This document shows positions 1 to 10,609 of a stretch of 64,000 nucleotides of DNA, one piece after another. A program made the translations under genes and the position numbers. The notes under the pieces were generated by a model. The model made no database searches. It was not told where the DNA came from and worked only from the letters and a program-made list of their open reading frames with translations. The number at the start of each line of letters is the position of its first letter. The stretch's first letter is position 1. Origin of the DNA: Platycnemis pennipes (Eukaryota; Arthropoda; Insecta; Odonata; Platycnemididae); the NCBI GenBank assembly GCA_933228895.1, contig OW121858.1:26497859-26561858 (forward strand), given 5' to 3'.

Positions 1-415
1 TTAATGGTTCTGTCTATGCCATAATATTTTAATTTCAAGATTAGTTTGCTATGAGACTCCTTCTCGAAAGCTTTTTTGAAATCGAGAAATATAGCATCCA
101 CTGGAATATTATTTTCGCCAGAAACTAAAATATTGTGAGAAAAGAGAGCAAGTTGAGTTTCACATGATTTGCTCTTCCGGAACCCATGCTGAACATTGGA
201 CAATAAATTCTGGCTATATAGTTGTCCCATGAATGAACTAATAATTATATGTTCCAGGACCTTGCATGAAATGGATGTGAGGGATATAGGTCTGTAGTTA
301 GATGGCTGCTCCCTATCACCACTTTTAAAAATGGGTGTTACATCGGCTGCTTTTCAGTCCATCGGTACGACGAAACTTTATAAACACTAGTAAAAGAACC
401 GACCAGGGGAGACAA
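1..415 (-). pseudogene. Jockey/CR1-like LINE reverse transcriptase fragment
   Basis: Read on the minus strand, this stretch encodes the first third of a non-LTR reverse transcriptase. It shows a motif like DVTPIFKSGDREQPSNYRP (roughly 354-298), then a GFRKSKSCETQLALFSH segment and FLDFKKAFEKESH near the window edge. An in-frame stop replaces the tryptophan expected just before KAADVTP, and no start or endonuclease is joined to it, so it is a dead fragment. The window cuts its 3' end, so more of the element may lie to the left. It sits head-to-head with a second copy of the same kind of element that begins near 460. Confidence 0.8.
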
Positions 416-459
416 CATACTAGACTTATTCGCAACAAATATACCCGAATAAGTTCTAA

Positions 460-2190
460 ATGTAGCTACAGACAGGAATTAGTGATCATAAAATAGTGCA
501 TCCGATATTTAATGTAGGCGTTGAAAAACATTATAAACCAAGGAGGAGGGTATACTTATTTGGCAAGGCTAATTAACGACGGTATGAAAGAGGAATTAAA
601 GGAATCGTTTAATGTATTTAGCGAACAAAGCAAAGGATTAGATATAGAGGATTCGGGGAGAGAAATTCTTGAGGTCACCCGTAAAGCAGTTAATAAATAT
701 ATACCAAGTAAATTGATAATACAGAGCATAGGTGGTATGACGCGGAGGTTAGGAAATCACTAAAGCGACGGAGGGTATGCCACGCTGAGATGAAAAATGA
801 AGGACAGGGTCTATCGGTAGAGGAAAAAAATGAGTTAGTTCAAAACTATAAAAAATCGAGAGCATTAGCAAGGAAATCATGTCGGCAAGCGTTATCACAT
901 TTCAAGAGAAAGATGTTAGGAGAATATTTAGATAGCAATCCTAAAGCGTTTTGGTCATATGTGAGAGAGAGAACTTCAGGGAAATAGGTCCACAGTAGGT
1001 ACACACACTTAAAAGTGATAAAGGAATTAGAATCACCTGAAGGTTTAGAAAATGCCAATACTTTAAAAGCCTTCTTCCAAAGCGTATTCAACTCATCGTC
1101 ACACATCGCAGTGGAACCTCCGCCGAAAACATTCAGTGAGCAAATGCCCGAATTAAAAATTTCATGTCGTGGAATAGAGCAGCAGTTAAAAAGCATGAGT
1201 AAAAACAAATCACCAGGTCCCGATCAAATTCCTTCCCGGGTATATAAAACATTAGCTTCTGAAATAGCACCCTACCTACCCCCTAGTTTTTGTTGCAAAC
1301 TTTATCAATGTTTTCTTTATGTACTGCTCTTATGGGGAAACCCAGAGCATGAAATAAATTCAATTTAATTCAATACCTAGAAATAATATTCAATAAAACA
1401 CTAAAGAACCGCACAGTACGCAAGGATTGGAAAGTAGCTAACATTACACCTATTTTTGAAAGCGGTGATAGGAAAGAACCTAGTAACTACAGACCCATTT
1501 CACTCACGTTAATCTCTTGCAAGGTATTTGAGCACATTGTGGTCAGTACAATCATGGGGCATTTGGATATCAGGGATTGCTCATAAACAGACAACGTGGG
1601 TTCCGGAAAGGTAGATCCTGCGAGACACAATAAGCTTTATTTGCACACGATATTTTAGTCAACGGCGAAAACAGTACTGAAGTTCATGCGATAGATTTAA
1701 GATTTTAAAAATGCATTCGATAAAGTTCCACATGATAAATTAATCTTGAAATTAGAGAGTTTTGGTTTAAATAATGACGTTGTTTGTTGGATAAAAGAAT
1801 TCTTAAGTGGGCGAGAGCAGAGAGTTGTCATAGATGGTATCATGTCAGACACAATCAAAGTCACATCGGGAGTTCCCCAGGGTAGCGTAGTTAGTTTTAC
1901 GCTTAGACTTTTTGCAGACGATACTGTAGTGCGCTGGGGTATATCAGAAGAAGACAGGAAGCAAGGATTTAGATATAATTCAAGAAATAGAGGAGGAATA
2001 ATTCTATAGAGCGATCCTATAAAATTAATAACACGAAGGTCGAAAGCGTTGAAACCATAAGGTATTTAGGTGAAACAATCACTAAAGATTTATCGTGGAG
2101 AAGACACATCCGGGAAATATGCGGCCGAGCGAAGAGAAAGCTAGGATTTATAAAAAGAGTACTTAGGAAATGTGACGAGAAGACAAAATA
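460..2190 (+). pseudogene. Decayed Jockey/CR1-like LINE (EN tail plus RT)
   Basis: Several short reading frames in different phases add up to the end of an endonuclease and most of a reverse transcriptase. A GISDHK motif near 473-490 is the typical endonuclease C-terminus. The linker region follows (521-1368, containing KNKSPGPDQIPSRVYK). Then come WKVANITPIFESGDRKEPSNY at about 1430-1490, KNAFDKVPHDKL near 1707-1745 and SGVPQGSVVS near 1867-1896. The next segment joins directly to LFADD (about 1906-1920), so the bases between the GVPQGS and FADD motifs are missing. Multiple frameshifts and stops make it non-functional. Its orientation is opposite to the fragment at 1-415. Confidence 0.85.
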
Positions 2191-2850
2191 GCGATGTTAC
2201 TTTTCACTTAGCACATGAAATATAAGCAGTTTAATCCGGATTATCATGCCCAGTTAAAATCAGAACGATAAAATTTCTTGGAAAAAGTTTCGGGTCCCCC
2301 TCCGTATTGCCTGGGAAATTCGGGGCCCCAGGCCCTGTTCTCGAAAGTAAATTGAGAAAAGTGAATTGAGATAAAATAGTTAAAATGGGGAGCTTGTGTT
2401 CAATAAGCTGACAGTAAAACGCAGAATAATGGTCACCTGGTCCGACCGAGTAACCATTTACCGTGAAATTTAATATTTCCTTTTTAATGCATTAGAATGG
2501 ATCTACAGTAACTGGATTACTCGTGCAAACTATTGTACTATTTAGGATCGGAAAAAATTGCTTCCAACACATATTGGATAAAAGTACAGGGGGTTGACTC
2601 CTTCAAGCACCAATCTTGTTTATGTAAGTAATGCTAAATGGAAGCGTATTTTACGTTTACGTCCGAATTGGAAAAAAATCCGAATCTTACGAATATAATC
2701 AACATTTTCGTCGAACTGCAGTTTAGTTTTTCTCGTTTATTTCAAAAAAATATCGGAGACATTTCATCCCTCTGAAATGTCCTTAGGGCACTGCGGTTCA
2801 ATAACTTTTGAAAGGCCAATTTACAAACGTAAATTCCTGCTTGACTTCAA
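2191..2850. other. No recognisable gene
   Basis: AT-rich sequence with one GC-rich patch near 2290-2340. It contains no reading frame that I can connect to a family, and it probably consists of old repeat sequence. Confidence 0.4.
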
Positions 2851-3408
2851 GTGATACCACTGAAGAGACAAAGGAAGGAGACAGCTTATGAGCCTTCTAG
2901 AAGAAAAATGTTTGATATAAGACACCGTTTCACTTCTCTGTTAGCTCTGGGAAATAATGCACCATTTAGCTGCAAATACTGCAGTATATGTGCGAAATGC
3001 AGAACTATGAAAACACAGGCCAAACAGCATATGTGCTTCAAGAATTGGAAAAAGTCCTCGACGGAAATGGAAGCCGACATAATTGTCGAGGGATTTAAAA
3101 CAAGAGTAGAGATGCACAATTTGAAGTACCACCGGCTTATAGGCGATATAATATGATGTGCTTGTCATGAATCTTATAAATGGGTGTTGTGTAATTAGTT
3201 TTATCTTTCTTCACGCAAATACGATAAAATTTCCATTTAATTCGTAGGGGATGGCAACAGCAGTGCTACCAAGAAATTGGCCGAACTTCTTCCCTACGGC
3301 GTTGATCTCCCTGTCATTAAAATAGATTGCACCAACCACTTGCCGCGGAATTGCTGTAAGAGGTGGAGAGAAATAGCTAAGGAAGCAAACTCCACAGAAA
3401 CAAGATAG
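2851..3408 (+). pseudogene. Mutator-like transposase-domain protein fragment, interrupted
   Basis: A frame from about 2851 to 3156 carries four cysteines in CXXC-type spacing (CKYCSICAKC), followed by CFKNWKKSSTEMEADIIVEGF, an HNLKYHRLIGD segment and then a stop. The homologous continuation resumes at 3247 as GDGNSSATKKLAELLPYGVD, then IKIDCTNHLPRNCCKRW, and ends at a TAG at 3406-3408. The order STAMEADIIVEGF / IGDGDSS / PYG / KIECxNHLxRN is what I know from the Mutator-like transposase-domain proteins that are scattered through arthropod genomes. About 90 bases (3157-3246) separate the two halves. They end in a splice-acceptor-like pyrimidine tract plus AG, but no matching GT donor follows IGD. 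The copy is 5' and 3' truncated. Confidence 0.65.
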
Positions 3409-3422
3409 ACAATATTAAGGCG

Positions 3423-3540
3423 ATGGACCGAAGGATGCTAAGAAACATGCATGGAATTAAATAATGGACCGCAAATGACACAATATACGAAAAAGCTAAC
3501 ACTGACCCACTAGAAAAAATAATAACAAATCAAAGTACGA
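3423..3540 (+). pseudogene. Possible LINE C-terminal remnant
   Basis: A short frame reads MDRRMLRNMHGIK, a stop, then WTANDTIYEKANTDPLEKII. The arrangement (RRxLRxxxGIKWxDxxxNExIYxKTxxxPLxxxI) resembles the C-terminus of RTE-type reverse transcriptases. It is short and broken by a stop, so the assignment rests on pattern resemblance only. Confidence 0.35.
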
Positions 3541-5680
3541 AATACTACAAAACGATAGAAAACAGTGAAAACACAGCTATGGAATGTGCAGCATTAAAAA
3601 AACAATCAATTTGACAGTTTCCATAGACCGAATAATATTTTAATGAATAATTAAAGATCCTAGTCAGTTTCAGGATTAAATGACACATAGAATAAGCCAG
3701 TTTTTGGCATACTATGAAATAAAGTAATTTACCGTAGTCCATAAAATTTTTTGCTCCAGTTCACACTTACAATGCCGTTGTGTTTTAGTTTTTTCTCGAT
3801 CCCATTTAATTTCTGGACAAACTTTAGACGGAGTTAAACTCGTATTGGAAAAATCTTGCAATAAAGGAATTAGGTCGAAGTCACGATAAGCATTTTACTT
3901 CTGTACTGGAAATAAATAGCCCCGAATATTTTACCTGGCAGCGAGAGTGGACTAAATCAAATCCCACTTATAAACAAGTTACATTCGTGTTAGGTGAGTA
4001 GCAAAGATAAGCGGATAGCTAAGATGAGGAAGACGAATGGATCACTCGTAAACAAAGATTCCCTCGGCCTTCCCTCCAAGGGATCGAGTGACGACGTGTG
4101 ACGCAATAAGCGATAAGAAACATCTGGACCGGTGGTCACTCATTGGTGACTGAATAAATAAGCCATTCCCCAAACACCCCTCAAGATGACCCCCTCCTCC
4201 CAGTAAAGTTACCCATCCCACTGAAACTGAAGCGGCAGCTCTCGGAACTAACCCCCGTGACGGTTACTCAAGAGATATTGGTTTGGTATAGAACAGCCTT
4301 AATTAAGCTCTTAAGGCTGTATCGCAAAAACTGTTGCCGGTTATGGCTGCAGGATGTAGTTGTACCATGGACCAATCAGCACCAAGCAGCTCTCAATGGT
4401 TGGATTATATCCACGGTTTATTTCCATTTATATATTTTGTCAACCATCTATTTCCAACTGGCAGTCGGTTGTGCAGCCGTGGTCTATAGGAGCTTGCCTT
4501 GTGGTCATGTGCTGTTTGTGTTTATATTTAGTGATATTTTCATTGTTACCAGTTCAACTGCATCCTTCAAAACGTAAAATAATATAGATTAGGTGTAATA
4601 TTTGCCCTTAAAATTACAATTAAAAATATGATAAGTTTTCATCCTAAGAAATTCTGTATTATTGTTCATATTTAACTTTTATTTTAGAAAATGTAGGGTC
4701 GGTACTTAGCATTCATTTTTTATTTTAAATGAAGTGGATTGTGGCTGTGCAGCCACAATGGTGTAAGCATTAAGGTTATGTTTTTAAGGTTTAACAGGTT
4801 CAACCCGACAGACGCGAATGCGCATCCGAGGTGCGTTGCCAAGACACCGAAGGATGCGCATTCACGTCTGTTAATGACCTCTATGATGACCTCACTGAAG
4901 ACCTCTCTGAAGAACTCTCTGAAAGACGTGAACTCATGTCTTTAATAAATTATCGAGTTTTGTTATTTAAAACTTTTTTAAACTAATTTTATAATTACAT
5001 TTAATTGACTGGCCAAATTAATGTGGAGGAAAAACCTATCCGTTTTTCATGACTGCACACTAGAAGTATTCCGGGTTGAATGTGTTAAGCATTATTTTCA
5101 CTGAGAGAAATCAGCTGACATGCAAGTTTATTGCATATAAAAGTTTTACTAATTATCAGTCATGCTTCCACAGTATTTTCCACTGTATAAAGTATAAAAT
5201 TAGGCACTGCATTCTTTTGTTCATGTATGTATTGTCTTCAATCACTGTTTCTGATTGTCTACCAAGTATGTTATGGACAAGTCAGTAAAACCAGAACATA
5301 GTTGAAGCATTCAACATAGAAAATGTCAACAATAGTCCTCTCTTATGTTTCCAAGCATTGTTCCTGTTTTCGGATTTACACAATTACTTAACACAAAGTT
5401 AAACCCATCTTTCATTCGTGCAACTAAACCAGTGTTTCACAGTATTTTCATGTGATGTGCTTCCTCCACTGCATATTGGTATGCAAGATGTCATTTTAAG
5501 TTTTTCACTGGCTTACGTGGGCTATTCAATGTTATGAATATCACTTGTATAAGATGTTCCATCGAAGAATATAAAGCACTAAGTCTGGTAACATTTTTGT
5601 AACTTTATATTTTTCATTTCGCATCTATGCACCTGACCAGATCATAAAATGTTATTTTATCAAAAAACAAACAATGGGAT
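3541..5680. other. Intergenic, no supported gene
   Basis: This stretch has only short frames with no family resemblance. From 4882 to 4930 there are several variant copies of a GA-CCTCT-TGA type motif (ATGACCTC, GAAGACCTC, GAAGAACTC), a tiny degenerate tandem repeat. Apart from the hairpin at 4808-4871, nothing stands out. Confidence 0.4.
4808..4871. repeat. Hairpin with 19-base arms
   Basis: The arm CAGACGCGAATGCGCATCC (4808-4826) is matched by its reverse complement at 4852-4871 with one C/T difference, around a loop of about 25 bases. It is GC-rich in an AT-rich setting. It could be the core of a small fold-back element; the function is unknown. Confidence 0.7.
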
Positions 5681-6192
5681 GTAAAATTGTGATGCTCCAT
5701 GATCACCTCTAGGTATCTAACTACACAATTTATGAACCATAGAAAGAGAACATCAGTTATCAATTTTAGGAAATGCACTGAAGGATAAACTTGATGATGA
5801 TGAGGATATTCTTGGTTTATTTTATGCTGCCAAAGAAATTGCTTAGTTTTGATAAGATTTATTGTTGTAGGCACACATTATGAAAATAAGTATATTCAGG
5901 AAACTTGCAGTAATTTTTTTCCTTTCAACCTCAAAAAGTCTATAATCAACTTTGAAAACTTTGACGAGACCTTTCATTTTTTTCATTGTTGCTGGAAGCC
6001 CTATTATTGCCTGATTTTTACCAAACTGTGACATGCAGTGTGTGAAATTTAATTTTTTTTCTCTTGTGCCATGTTTTTCATTCATGTGCCTCGAATTGTG
6101 ATTGGTAATGAAGCCACATTAAATTATTAAGTAATATTCACTGAGTTCAGCAGGACTCACTTGAAAGTTGTTGATTCTGTTTCTCATTTAAG

Positions 6193-6277
6193 ATGGGTGA
6201 TGTGAGCATCCTTGGTGTGAGCATTGAGTCTTCTGGAAATGAGCAAGATGGCACTAGAAGTGGAGAGAGAGAGAAAG
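6193..6277 (+). CDS. ZAD-ZNF gene 1, 85-base linker exon
   Basis: An exon of 28 codons plus one base lies between a TTTAAG acceptor and a GGTAAGT donor. It reads MGDVSILGVSIESSGNEQD.. and ends ..GEREK. Exons of exactly the same length, phase and similar sequence occur in gene 3 (59219-59303) and on the minus strand in gene 2 (25917-25833), which strongly supports it as coding. It joins in phase to the finger exon at 7378 through a GGC glycine codon. No ZAD or acidic exons are found on the plus strand upstream within the window. Either they lie beyond the left edge or were lost, or the in-frame ATG at 6193 serves as the start of a ZAD-less protein of about 675 residues. Confidence 0.8.
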
Positions 6278-7377
6278 GTAAGTATCGAATGAAGAATGGA
6301 ACACTCACAGAGACATTGTTGTTTTTCACAGGGGATATTAGATAGATAAACTTTATTTTATATTTTCGGATAAGTTCCTCTCAAGGAAATATCGATTCAT
6401 GGTCCCCTCCATCCTTCTCGTGATTCACCCATAGCCAAAGGCCCCATTTGGGATTTTACCTAATTCTTCTGGTCTCCGTAAATGTTGCACCCAGGCAACC
6501 TTAGTTGTCATCTTGTCCAATTTTAAAAATGTCAATTTTAAGCTTTTGTATAAGCATTCAAAATACAAATGGAATAGATTGTCAAAAATAACCAAGCAAT
6601 GCTAGGAAATGAAAAAAATGCTCAAAATATGAACGTAACTTTAGGTAAAGAGGGAGACATTGAGTCCTCAAATGAGAAAATATGGAGATGATATCATTAG
6701 CATTTGTTGATTGTTTAAAGGGAGGTATCATTCGGCAATTTGGCTTTCTCATTGTTTCCAATGTATCAAATTTACTGTGATTCACATATAAAATGCTTTT
6801 CTCTGGTGGTTCAAAAGTTTGATGTGGATAATGGGTTTTAGTCATGGCTTGAGAGTGATGTGAGTCAAGGAAAAGGTGCTAGTGGTCTATTGCCACCGTT
6901 ATGTAAGTATAGGAGTGGAGGGAAATGGGGAGAGTTCGTTGCAAAGATATGTTGGTGAATGAGGAATTGATGAAATATGTTGGGATGAAGGAAATTCTTG
7001 GCAGATCATTAACTTAGTGATCTTCCCTTGTAAAGATCACTCATTCAAGATTGGTTATATTCTTGTATCTGGATCATTAAGTAAGTGATCAGTGAATACT
7101 GTATATATCATCATTGAAGTTAGTACATTGTGGGTTAGAACAAAAAAGTAGTAAAATTGTATTATATATTCTATGAAGAGACAGGGGTACTCCGATCTAA
7201 GGAGAGAACTGACAAAAAAGGAATCAGGGTAGGGAATTAAATGATATATAGCCTTAGACAATCCATTATTACTTGATGTAATGTAAATGAAATACTCTTA
7301 GAGCACCTGGTAGCATGCCATGATACTTATATATCTGGAGATATTTTTGCAGCCTTTTACTTAATACTATTTTCTAG
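6278..7377 (+). other. Intron of ZAD-ZNF gene 1
   Basis: The intron starts with GTAAGT and ends with TATTTTCTAG. It is homologous over most of its length to the gene 3 intron 59304-60551. It has no other feature that I can support. Confidence 0.7.
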
Positions 7378-9320
7378 GCCAGGAAGCTGTCTCCAAGCCA
7401 GATGCGGTGTCCAGATTTGCACCACCTTCAGTAACGGCGGAGGAGTCAGATACAGTTTCAATCCCTACAAGTAAATCTGGAGGGACGGTTACTTCCAGGA
7501 GTCCAACTGCATCTTCAATGAGAGGGTCGAATAGAGGCAGGAGTAGACGTCTGGGTGGTAGTAGCACATATGTTGGTCGGCTAAATGTGAGGGAGAGATT
7601 CAGTTGTGTTCAATGTGGGGCTTCGTTCGTCTCCAAGCTGACTCTGTCGACCCACATAAGGGCTCACAAGGGTGGTAACAAGGACACGTGTGCTGCTAAG
7701 GGAGGAGGACAGGGTCAGCAGCATGAGCATGTCACCAACATTCCCTGCACAAATAATGAAGAGCTGTTGGACACGGGTAGTGACTTGGGCCGTAAGGGGT
7801 TCATGTGTTATTATTGTGGGAAAGATTGCTCTCTTAAAGCGAAACTGATACGCCACATTTATTCCGTTCATATACAGAGGCACTTAGGGGAGAGATTGTT
7901 CAAGTGTCAGCAGTGCTTGAACTCTTTCAAGACGCATGGTGACCTAACACGGCATACGCTGGTGCACTCGCGCCTGCTTAAGTATTCTTGTGGAGTGTGC
8001 AGGAAGAAGTTCTCCCAGAGTGGTCACCTGAGTAGTCACATTAGGACCCATGACGGAAAGAAGCCGTATGAGTGTGAGCTGTGCCACAAGAAGTTCTCCC
8101 TGAGTGGAAACCTAAGCAGGCACATGAAGACCCATGACGGAAAGAAGCCATATGAGTGTGAGCTGTGCCACAAGAAGTTTTCTGTGAGTAGTAGCCTGAG
8201 CAGTCACATGAGGACCCATGATGGAAAGAGGCCATTTGAGTGTAAGCTGTGCCACAAGAAGTTCTCCTTGAGTGGGAACCTGAGCCGTCACATGAGGACC
8301 CATGACGGAAAGAGGCCTTTTGAATGTCAGCTGTGCCACAAGAAGTTCTCCCAGAACAAGAACCTGAGCAGTCACATGAGGACCCATGACGGAAAGAAAC
8401 CGTATGAGTGTGAGCTGTGTCACAAGAAGTTTTCCGTGAGTAGTAGCCTGAGCATTCACATGAGAACCCATGACGGAAAGAAGCCATATGAGTGTGAGCT
8501 GTGCCACAAGAAGTTTTCAGTGAGTAGTAGCCTGAGTAGTCACATGAGAACCCATGATGGAAAGAAGCCGTATGAGTGTGAGCTGTGCCACAAGAAATTC
8601 TCCCAGAGTGGGAACCTGAGCAGTCACATGAGGACCCATGATGGAAAGAAGACGTATGAGTGTAAGCTGTGCCATAAGAAGTTCTCCATCAATGGGAACC
8701 TAAGCCGACACATGAGGACCCATGATGGAAAGAAGCCGTATGAGTGTGAGCTGTGCCACAAGAAGTTTTCTGTGAGTAGTAGCCTGCGCAGTCACATGAG
8801 GACCCATGATGGAAAGAAGCCGTATGAGTGTGAGCTGTGCCACAAGAAGTTCTCCTGGAGTTATAACCTGAGTACTCACATGAGAAACCATGACGGAAAG
8901 AGGCCGTTTGAGTGTGAGCTCTGCCACAAGAAGTTTTCCACGAGTAGTAGCCTGAGTACTCACATGAGAACCCATGACGGAAAGAGGCCGTTTGAGTGTG
9001 AGCTGTGCCACAAGAAGTTTTCCGTGAGTAGTAACCTGAGCAGTCACATGAGAACCCATGACGGAAAAAAGCCGTATGAGTGTGAGCTGTGCCACAAGAA
9101 GTTCTCCCAGAGAGGGCACCTGAGTACACACATGAGGACCCATGACGGAAAGAAGCCGTATGAGTGTGAGCTGTGCCACAAGAAGTTTTCCGTGAGTAGT
9201 AGCCTGAGCAGTCACATGAGAACCCATGACGGAAAGAAGCCATATGAGTGTGAGCTGTGCCACAAGAAGTTCTCCCAGAGTGGGTACCTGAGGAAGCACA
9301 TGAGGACCCATGACGGATAG
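7378..9320 (+). CDS. ZAD-ZNF family gene 1, finger exon: 19 C2H2 zinc fingers
   Basis: The exon opens after a TTTTCTAG acceptor in phase 1 (GQEAVSKPDAVS..) and runs to a TAG at 9318-9320. After a serine-rich leader come 19 C2H2 fingers. Four are divergent: CVQC..HIRAH, CYYC..HIYSVH, CQQC..HTLVH and CGVC..HIRTH. The other 15 are near-identical 28-residue fingers of the form (Y/F)ECxLCHKKFS.....L..HMRTHDGK(K/R)P. The linker HDGKKP replaces the usual TGEKP. Expected role: a nuclear sequence-specific DNA-binding protein. The helix residues vary between fingers while the scaffold is constant. The stop looks like a lysine AAG changed to TAG, because a 20th partial finger follows in frame (YKCELCHKKFSHSG) to a second stop at about 9380. 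Compared with genes 2 and 3, the C-terminal CPQC / CSVC type fingers are missing. No ZAD exon is attached in place. Confidence 0.9.
8058..9320 (+). repeat. 84-base tandem repeat (15 zinc-finger units)
   Basis: Fifteen 84-base units encode one finger each. The backbone (TGTGAG.TGTGCCACAAGAAGTT and CACATGAG.ACCCATGA.GGAAAGA) is nearly unchanged at the nucleotide level, including synonymous sites. Differences cluster in the 20-odd bases that specify the recognition helix. The pattern indicates recent unit duplication or gene conversion. Confidence 0.92.
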
Positions 9321-9380
9321 AAGCCGTATAAGTGCGAGCTGTGCCACAAGAAGTTCTCCCATAGTGGGACCATAGATTGA

Positions 9381-10005
9381 CCACGTTCGAAAAAGAATCC
9401 TGCCCGGGTATTGAGCCTGGGACCCTCCGGTGAATGTAAATAATGTTTAGGAATAAATTATTTTAAAAAATTAACTTTACAATCAAGAATTCAAATTTTA
9501 CTCCTCTTTCGAAAACAAAAGCCAAAATATTCAGAAAATTCGCCGTACGAAAGTATCTTTTACTCTTGTCCTCTCAATCCGTGTACCATGTATGTTACCT
9601 TTCACTTTTAATGACATGCACAATGACTTCTCACCAGCATTGCATATTAGGCCTTCCGATTTCACTCCTCTCATTCATTATCCGTTTTCATTATCCGTTT
9701 TCATTCTCCGTCTCCATTTCTTCGCCTCCTCCAAAAGAGCTTCAATGTGATTCCCCAGGTGAATGTAGTCAAGGCATTAGGGAAACTACTCATCCGAAGA
9801 AAACCACCCTTTCTCCCACTCCCTACTTTCTTTCCCATTCCTCCAAACTCCTTCCTACCCCTACCCCCTCCCAACTTCTATATCCCCTCCAAATTCCTTC
9901 CTTGCCTTATTCCCCCTTACTCCTCCACTTCTTAAATCCTTCCTTCCCGTACACCCCCTCCCAACTACCTCTTTTCCATTCCAAAGTTGCCCTCCCTTCA
10001 CTAGA
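9381..10005. other. Downstream of gene 1; pyrimidine-rich low-complexity tract
   Basis: A possible poly(A) signal (AATAAA) lies at 9452. From about 9650 to 10000 the plus strand is strongly C/T-rich, with repeated TTCATTATCCG and CCCTTCC-type runs. This creates a long but compositionally biased open frame that I do not regard as a gene. Confidence 0.5.
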
Positions 10006-10609
10006 AAATCAACTGCTATTTTTGTTCTTACGTGTCGTCAAGGGCTGGATTATCACATTGCGACATGGATCAATGGGATTGGCAAATGAGAACGAATCAC
10101 AGAAGGAGGGGGCAGTGTGATGTGAGATGGAAAGTGCACAGATGGGTGCCGACTGTGAATTGTTTTCTATCGTAGACACTTAGCAAGAGATAAATAAATA
10201 GAGAGGAAGGATGGAATTATTGGAAAAAAATATGTTGCCTTCACAAACGGAAGTCAAGGGAAACTTCATGTACAGTTAAAGTGCAAATTACTTGCAATTT
10301 CTTACATAAGAAGTGTGATAATTGATGTACGGCATTAACATTAATACAGGTTTAACAGTCTTTGAGTGATCAAACAAATTATTACTAAAATACACTATGA
10401 AATCAAAAGTATACAGAATACACTTGAAGGATGACATTTCAATGAAGAAAAAAAGCAATTATCTATGTACTAAGGTATTTAATTTCATTGGGGGTTTCTG
10501 ATGCCTTCCAGGGAACAAATACTGAGTAAATATTATAAAATAAACATTGATCAGGATAGGCTACAAAAATGAAAACTTTTGCCAAAATAAGGTTAAAATT
10601 GGTTAACTT

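Larger units (their letters stand above)
5680..9320 (+). repeat. Segmental duplicate of 58715-62600 (gene 1 vs gene 3)
   Basis: Intron and exon sequence here runs in the same order and orientation as 58715-62600. Examples are the GATCA..TATCTAA.CTACAC stretch (about 5700 and 58730), the TTATTGTTGTAG.CACGCAT stretch (about 5862 and 58878), the linker exon (6193 and 59219), the AAAGG block after it (6350-6500 and 59360-59530), and the finger exon (7378 and 60552). Introns as well as exons match, so this is a genomic duplication and not a retrocopy. Divergence is substantial, with many indels. Confidence 0.85.

Noticed and set aside
8041..9384. Long open frames on the minus strand across the gene 1 finger array (for example 8041-8487, 8689-9384)
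   Set aside because: They are by-products of the 84-base repeat, whose antisense frames lack stops. Their translations are simple repeats of one short peptide with no domain.
9566..10120. A 184-residue plus-strand open frame
   Set aside because: It is mostly a C/T-rich low-complexity tract that yields proline, serine and leucine strings. There is no family resemblance, and part of it overlaps the inverted duplicate, whose other copy has no such frame.
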